Origin: Spectribacter acetivorans
Lineage (GTDB): Bacteria; Pseudomonadota; Gammaproteobacteria; Nevskiales; Salinisphaeraceae
Direction of reading: 5' to 3'
Assembly: GCF_031846305.1 (NCBI RefSeq)
Contig: NZ_JAVRHY010000003.1
Location: 124,001 to 188,000 of the forward strand
DNA length: 64,000 nt
The position numbers and the translations under genes are program-made. The notes beneath the pieces were generated by a model that was not told where the DNA came from, made no database searches, and worked only from the letters and a program-made list of their open reading frames with translations. Of the stretch, positions 62,163 through 64,000 are shown piece after piece; within the stretch, counting starts at the first letter, position 1; each line of letters opens with the position of its first letter.

Positions 62163-62810
62163 TCAGGTATCCAGTGCCGCCACGCTGTCTGCCAGCGAGA
62201 CGGGCTCGGACGTCAGCACATGCAGGCGGCGGTCGTCGAGCAGATTGGGCCGCGGCCCCCGGCTGGCCAGGTCTGTCAGTCGCTGGTCGCGGGCCTTGAT
62301 GACGCGCTCGATCTGTGGCCGCAACAATACTGTCGTTGCCGCCAGCCAGTCGGCCACCGCGAGCAGTTCGGCGGTGGGCGGAGCGACACGGAAGCCGTCG
62401 AGCGCGTCCAGTACGTCGGGGGCCGGCTGCCAGACCTCGTCGGTCACCCAGCGATTGGTGGTGAAAACCCGCAACGGCAGTCCGCGGGCGTCCACCGACA
62501 GGGCCACCAGATGCGTCAACGGTTCGCGTTCGTCCGCGTCGGCGGCGCCGGCCCGCACAAACAGATGGAAGTGGCCGTGTTCGCCCCAGGCGGCTGGCAT
62601 GTCCCGGTGGCAATGGTAGAAGAACCGGTACCCGGAGGCGGTATCGCGAGCGTCCCGGGGCGGGTAGTGGGTCCACTCGCCGGGCTCGGCGGCGTCCCCC
62701 ATGACGGCGGACACCACGCTGGCACCGTCACGGGCCAGCGTGGTCATGCGGTCGATCGCGGTGCGCGCCGCGGTCTGCCGACGCCGCTTGTCCGCCACCG
62801 CGACCGTCAA
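62163..62810 (-). CDS. DUF6969-like protein of sulfur clusters
   Basis: The 215-residue soluble protein has a His/aromatic-rich core YRFFYHCHRDMPAAWGEHGH followed by FHLFVRAG, then LTHLVALSVDARGLPLRVFT and NRWVTDEVWQP. I recall similar proteins named DUF6969 in sulfur gene clusters but could not verify this. The His/Cys cluster (HCHRD...HGHFH) could bind a metal. A TTG start at 62810 is inferred because it follows the small lipoprotein stop by seven bases; the open frame extends further upstream over that gene. No signal peptide is seen with this start. Confidence 0.65.
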   Translation of the reverse strand: MTVAVADKRRRQTAARTAIDRMTTLARDGASVVSAVMGDAAEPGEWTHYPPRDARDTASGYRFFYHCHRDMPAAWGEHGHFHLFVRAGAADADEREPLTHLVALSVDARGLPLRVFTTNRWVTDEVWQPAPDVLDALDGFRVAPPTAELLAVADWLAATTVLLRPQIERVIKARDQRLTDLASRGPRPNLLDDRRLHVLTSEPVSLADSVAALDT

Positions 62811-62817
62811 TGCCGGA

Positions 62818-63030
62818 TCAGCCGCCCGCGCAGGGGTTGCTCGGCCGCTGACCGGTGGCGCCGGCGCAGGGATTGGCGGGTTTCTCCGACGCGGTCTTCT
62901 GCGAATCCGCGCTGGATGCATCGCCCTGCTCCGAGGAGCAGCCGGCCATGGGCGCCACGCTGCCCAGAGCCAGGGCCAGGGCCGAGAGTTGTGCCGTCAG
63001 GCGACCGGCATTATTGCCAGACTGTTTCAT
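62818..63030 (-). CDS. Small lipoprotein with paired NPCAG motifs
   Basis: The 70-residue protein has a signal peptide and lipobox VAPMAGC (Cys31), leaving a mature lipoprotein of about 40 residues. It contains two copies of a PxNPCAG motif (KPANPCAGA and RPSNPCAGG), the second at the extreme C-terminus. A C-terminal cysteine next to glycines recalls the SoxY arm GGCGG. It lies between the YeeE/YedE pair and the DUF6969-like gene. It may hold a metal or a sulfane sulfur at the membrane surface; this is inference. Confidence 0.7.
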   Translation of the reverse strand: MKQSGNNAGRLTAQLSALALALGSVAPMAGCSSEQGDASSADSQKTASEKPANPCAGATGQRPSNPCAGG

Positions 63031-63061
63031 CGTCAGTGTCCTCGAGTCGGTACGAATGGGA

Positions 63062-63670
63062 TCAGGCGTTGCCGGGCTCGGCCGTCTGGCCGCCGGTGTC
63101 GGTGGCGCGCTGCTTCGGCTTGGGTGTGCGCGTGGTGAAGTAGCCCACGCCGGCCGCCACGGCGGTCAGCATCAGCAGGACCACGATGGTGGGCAGCCCC
63201 AGCAGTTCCGGCACCGTCTGGGCTTCCGGGGCGGGCAGGGCGGTCAGCATGGGTTCGACCGCGTTGTAGACGCCCGCGAACACCACGGTGCCCAGAATCA
63301 GGCCCAGAAAGAACACCACGCCGTCCATGTGACCGGAAAAAATACCGACCACGGAAGTGCCCGGGCAGAAGCCGCCCACGGCCATGCCGGCCCCCACGCC
63401 CGCGCCGCCGAGCAGGGTGGCGTAGATGAAGGCGGAGGGGATGTAGATCTCGTTCTTCGAGATGAACCCGGTCATCTCCAGGATGAACAGCCCGAAGGCG
63501 CACACCAGGATAGCGGTGAACATCACGTTGAACACCGTCCAGTCGCGGAAACGCAACTGGGCGGTCAGCTTGCAGGCGCTGGCAAAGCCGGCCCGCTCCA
63601 GCGCAAATCCGAAGATCAGGCCACAGACCAGTGCGGTGGCCACGCTATACATACCGATGGTGAAGCTCAT
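63062..63670 (-). CDS. YeeE/YedE family membrane transporter (C-terminal half)
   Basis: The 202-residue protein has five membrane segments. Motifs include FGFALERAGFASACKLTAQ and GGFCPGTSVVGIFSG, with the conserved transport cysteine in GFCPGT and a further one in SACKL. This Sox-associated form is probably involved in sulfur-compound movement across the inner membrane. Its start overlaps the partner's stop by 4 bases, so the two are co-translated. Confidence 0.87.
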   Translation of the reverse strand: MSFTIGMYSVATALVCGLIFGFALERAGFASACKLTAQLRFRDWTVFNVMFTAILVCAFGLFILEMTGFISKNEIYIPSAFIYATLLGGAGVGAGMAVGGFCPGTSVVGIFSGHMDGVVFFLGLILGTVVFAGVYNAVEPMLTALPAPEAQTVPELLGLPTIVVLLMLTAVAAGVGYFTTRTPKPKQRATDTGGQTAEPGNA

Positions 63671-64000
63671 GCCCAGTACCTCTTCATGAACAGGCCGACG
63701 CCGGCGCCGGTGGCAAAGAAACCGATCAGGAACAGAAAGCCGGCCACCCCCAGGGTGGCGCTGCCGGACAGCCCCAGCCCACTGGTGCAGCCCAGCGACA
63801 GACGGGCGCCGAAACCGGCGAGCATGCCTCCGAGCAGGGCGAGACCGCCGCGCTTGGCGCGGCCGAGTTTATCCGGGCCGCCGAACTGCAGACGGAAGCG
63901 GCCGGCGGTCAGCGCGCCGATCAATGCGCCCACGGCGAGGCCGATCAACTGCCAGGTAATCCAGAAATTGAGCGGGTTGTAGCCGTCGGACAGCATGCGT
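63667..64000 (-). CDS. YeeE/YedE family membrane transporter (N-terminal half), 5' end outside the window
   Basis: The frame runs to the window end, so the gene is cut at its 5' side. The visible 110 residues contain LNFWITWQLIGLAVGALIGA and the signature ARLSLGCTSGLGLSG, whose cysteine is the partner of that in the following half. An ATG at 63996 exists, but family members have about 70 more residues before this point. Confidence 0.82.
   Translation of the reverse strand, partial: RMLSDGYNPLNFWITWQLIGLAVGALIGALTAGRFRLQFGGPDKLGRAKRGGLALLGGMLAGFGARLSLGCTSGLGLSGSATLGVAGFLFLIGFFATGAGVGLFMKRYWA

Overview
The window is about 66% GC and is packed with bacterial genes on both strands, mostly in tight operons with 1-4 base stop/start overlaps. 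Gene content and order (ilvHC-pssA-leuA, pepA-holC-valS, lptFG, pcnB-folK-panBCD-pgi, nnr-tsaE-amiC) point to a gammaproteobacterium. A wax ester synthase/DGAT end fragment plus a complete periplasmic Sox pathway suggest a lipid-storing, sulfur-oxidising lineage. A Salinisphaera-like or Chromatiales-like organism would fit, but that is inference and no 16S gene is present.

Layout. 0-8 kb (+): end of a WS/DGAT gene, branched-chain amino acid genes ilvH, ilvC and leuA, a phosphatidylserine module (PSD-like gene, pssA), then a family 4 uracil-DNA glycosylase, rimI and an MFS exporter. 8-18 kb (-): Nudix hydrolase, exported SseB-like protein, the MoxR/DUF58/TgpA trio, fxsA, valS, holC, pepA. 18-20.6 kb (+): lptF, lptG. 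20.6-22.6 kb (-): RDD protein, amidase. 22.6-33.7 kb: a near-complete molybdenum cofactor island (moaC-moaB fusion, moaE, apbC on the minus strand; yqeC, rhodanese-moeB, mobA, moeA, moaD, DUF971, moaA on the plus strand). It is interrupted by a cstA / CC-terminal small protein / ArsA-type ATPase module. 33.7-34.1 kb: repeat-rich spacer and tRNA-Glu(CTC). 34.1-44 kb (+): pcnB, folK, deoxynucleoside kinase, panB, panC, panD, pgi, nnrDE, tsaE, amiC.

44-64 kb is a sulfur-oxidation region. It holds two pairs of YeeE/YedE transporter halves (one pair at each edge), a TauE/SafE exporter, a CsoR-family repressor, type II sulfide:quinone oxidoreductase, persulfide dioxygenase, SulP permease, a FadL-type outer-membrane protein facing an unrecognised periplasmic protein, and the operon soxCDYZAXB. 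Divergent from soxC is a SoxH-like metallohydrolase. A second cluster holds a rhodanese lipoprotein, a DUF6969-like protein, a tiny Cys-containing lipoprotein and YeeE/YedE halves.

How it works together. Sulfide would be oxidised to persulfide by SQR and then to sulfite by the dioxygenase. Thiosulfate would be oxidised in the periplasm by SoxXA, YZ, B and CD. SoxC is a molybdoenzyme, so the Moco island upstream supplies its cofactor.

The most interesting new observation is a set of four TAC-N8-GTA palindromes. One lies upstream of the CsoR-family gene, two lie in the FadL/periplasmic-protein divergent spacer and one lies in the soxC/SoxH spacer. This suggests one persulfide-responsive repressor controlling the Sox system. 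The repressor lacks the canonical Cu(I) ligands. Other points of interest are a possible leader peptide with alternative RNA pairings before leuA, a PSD homologue without its self-cleavage serine, and the CstA-CC*-ArsA module.
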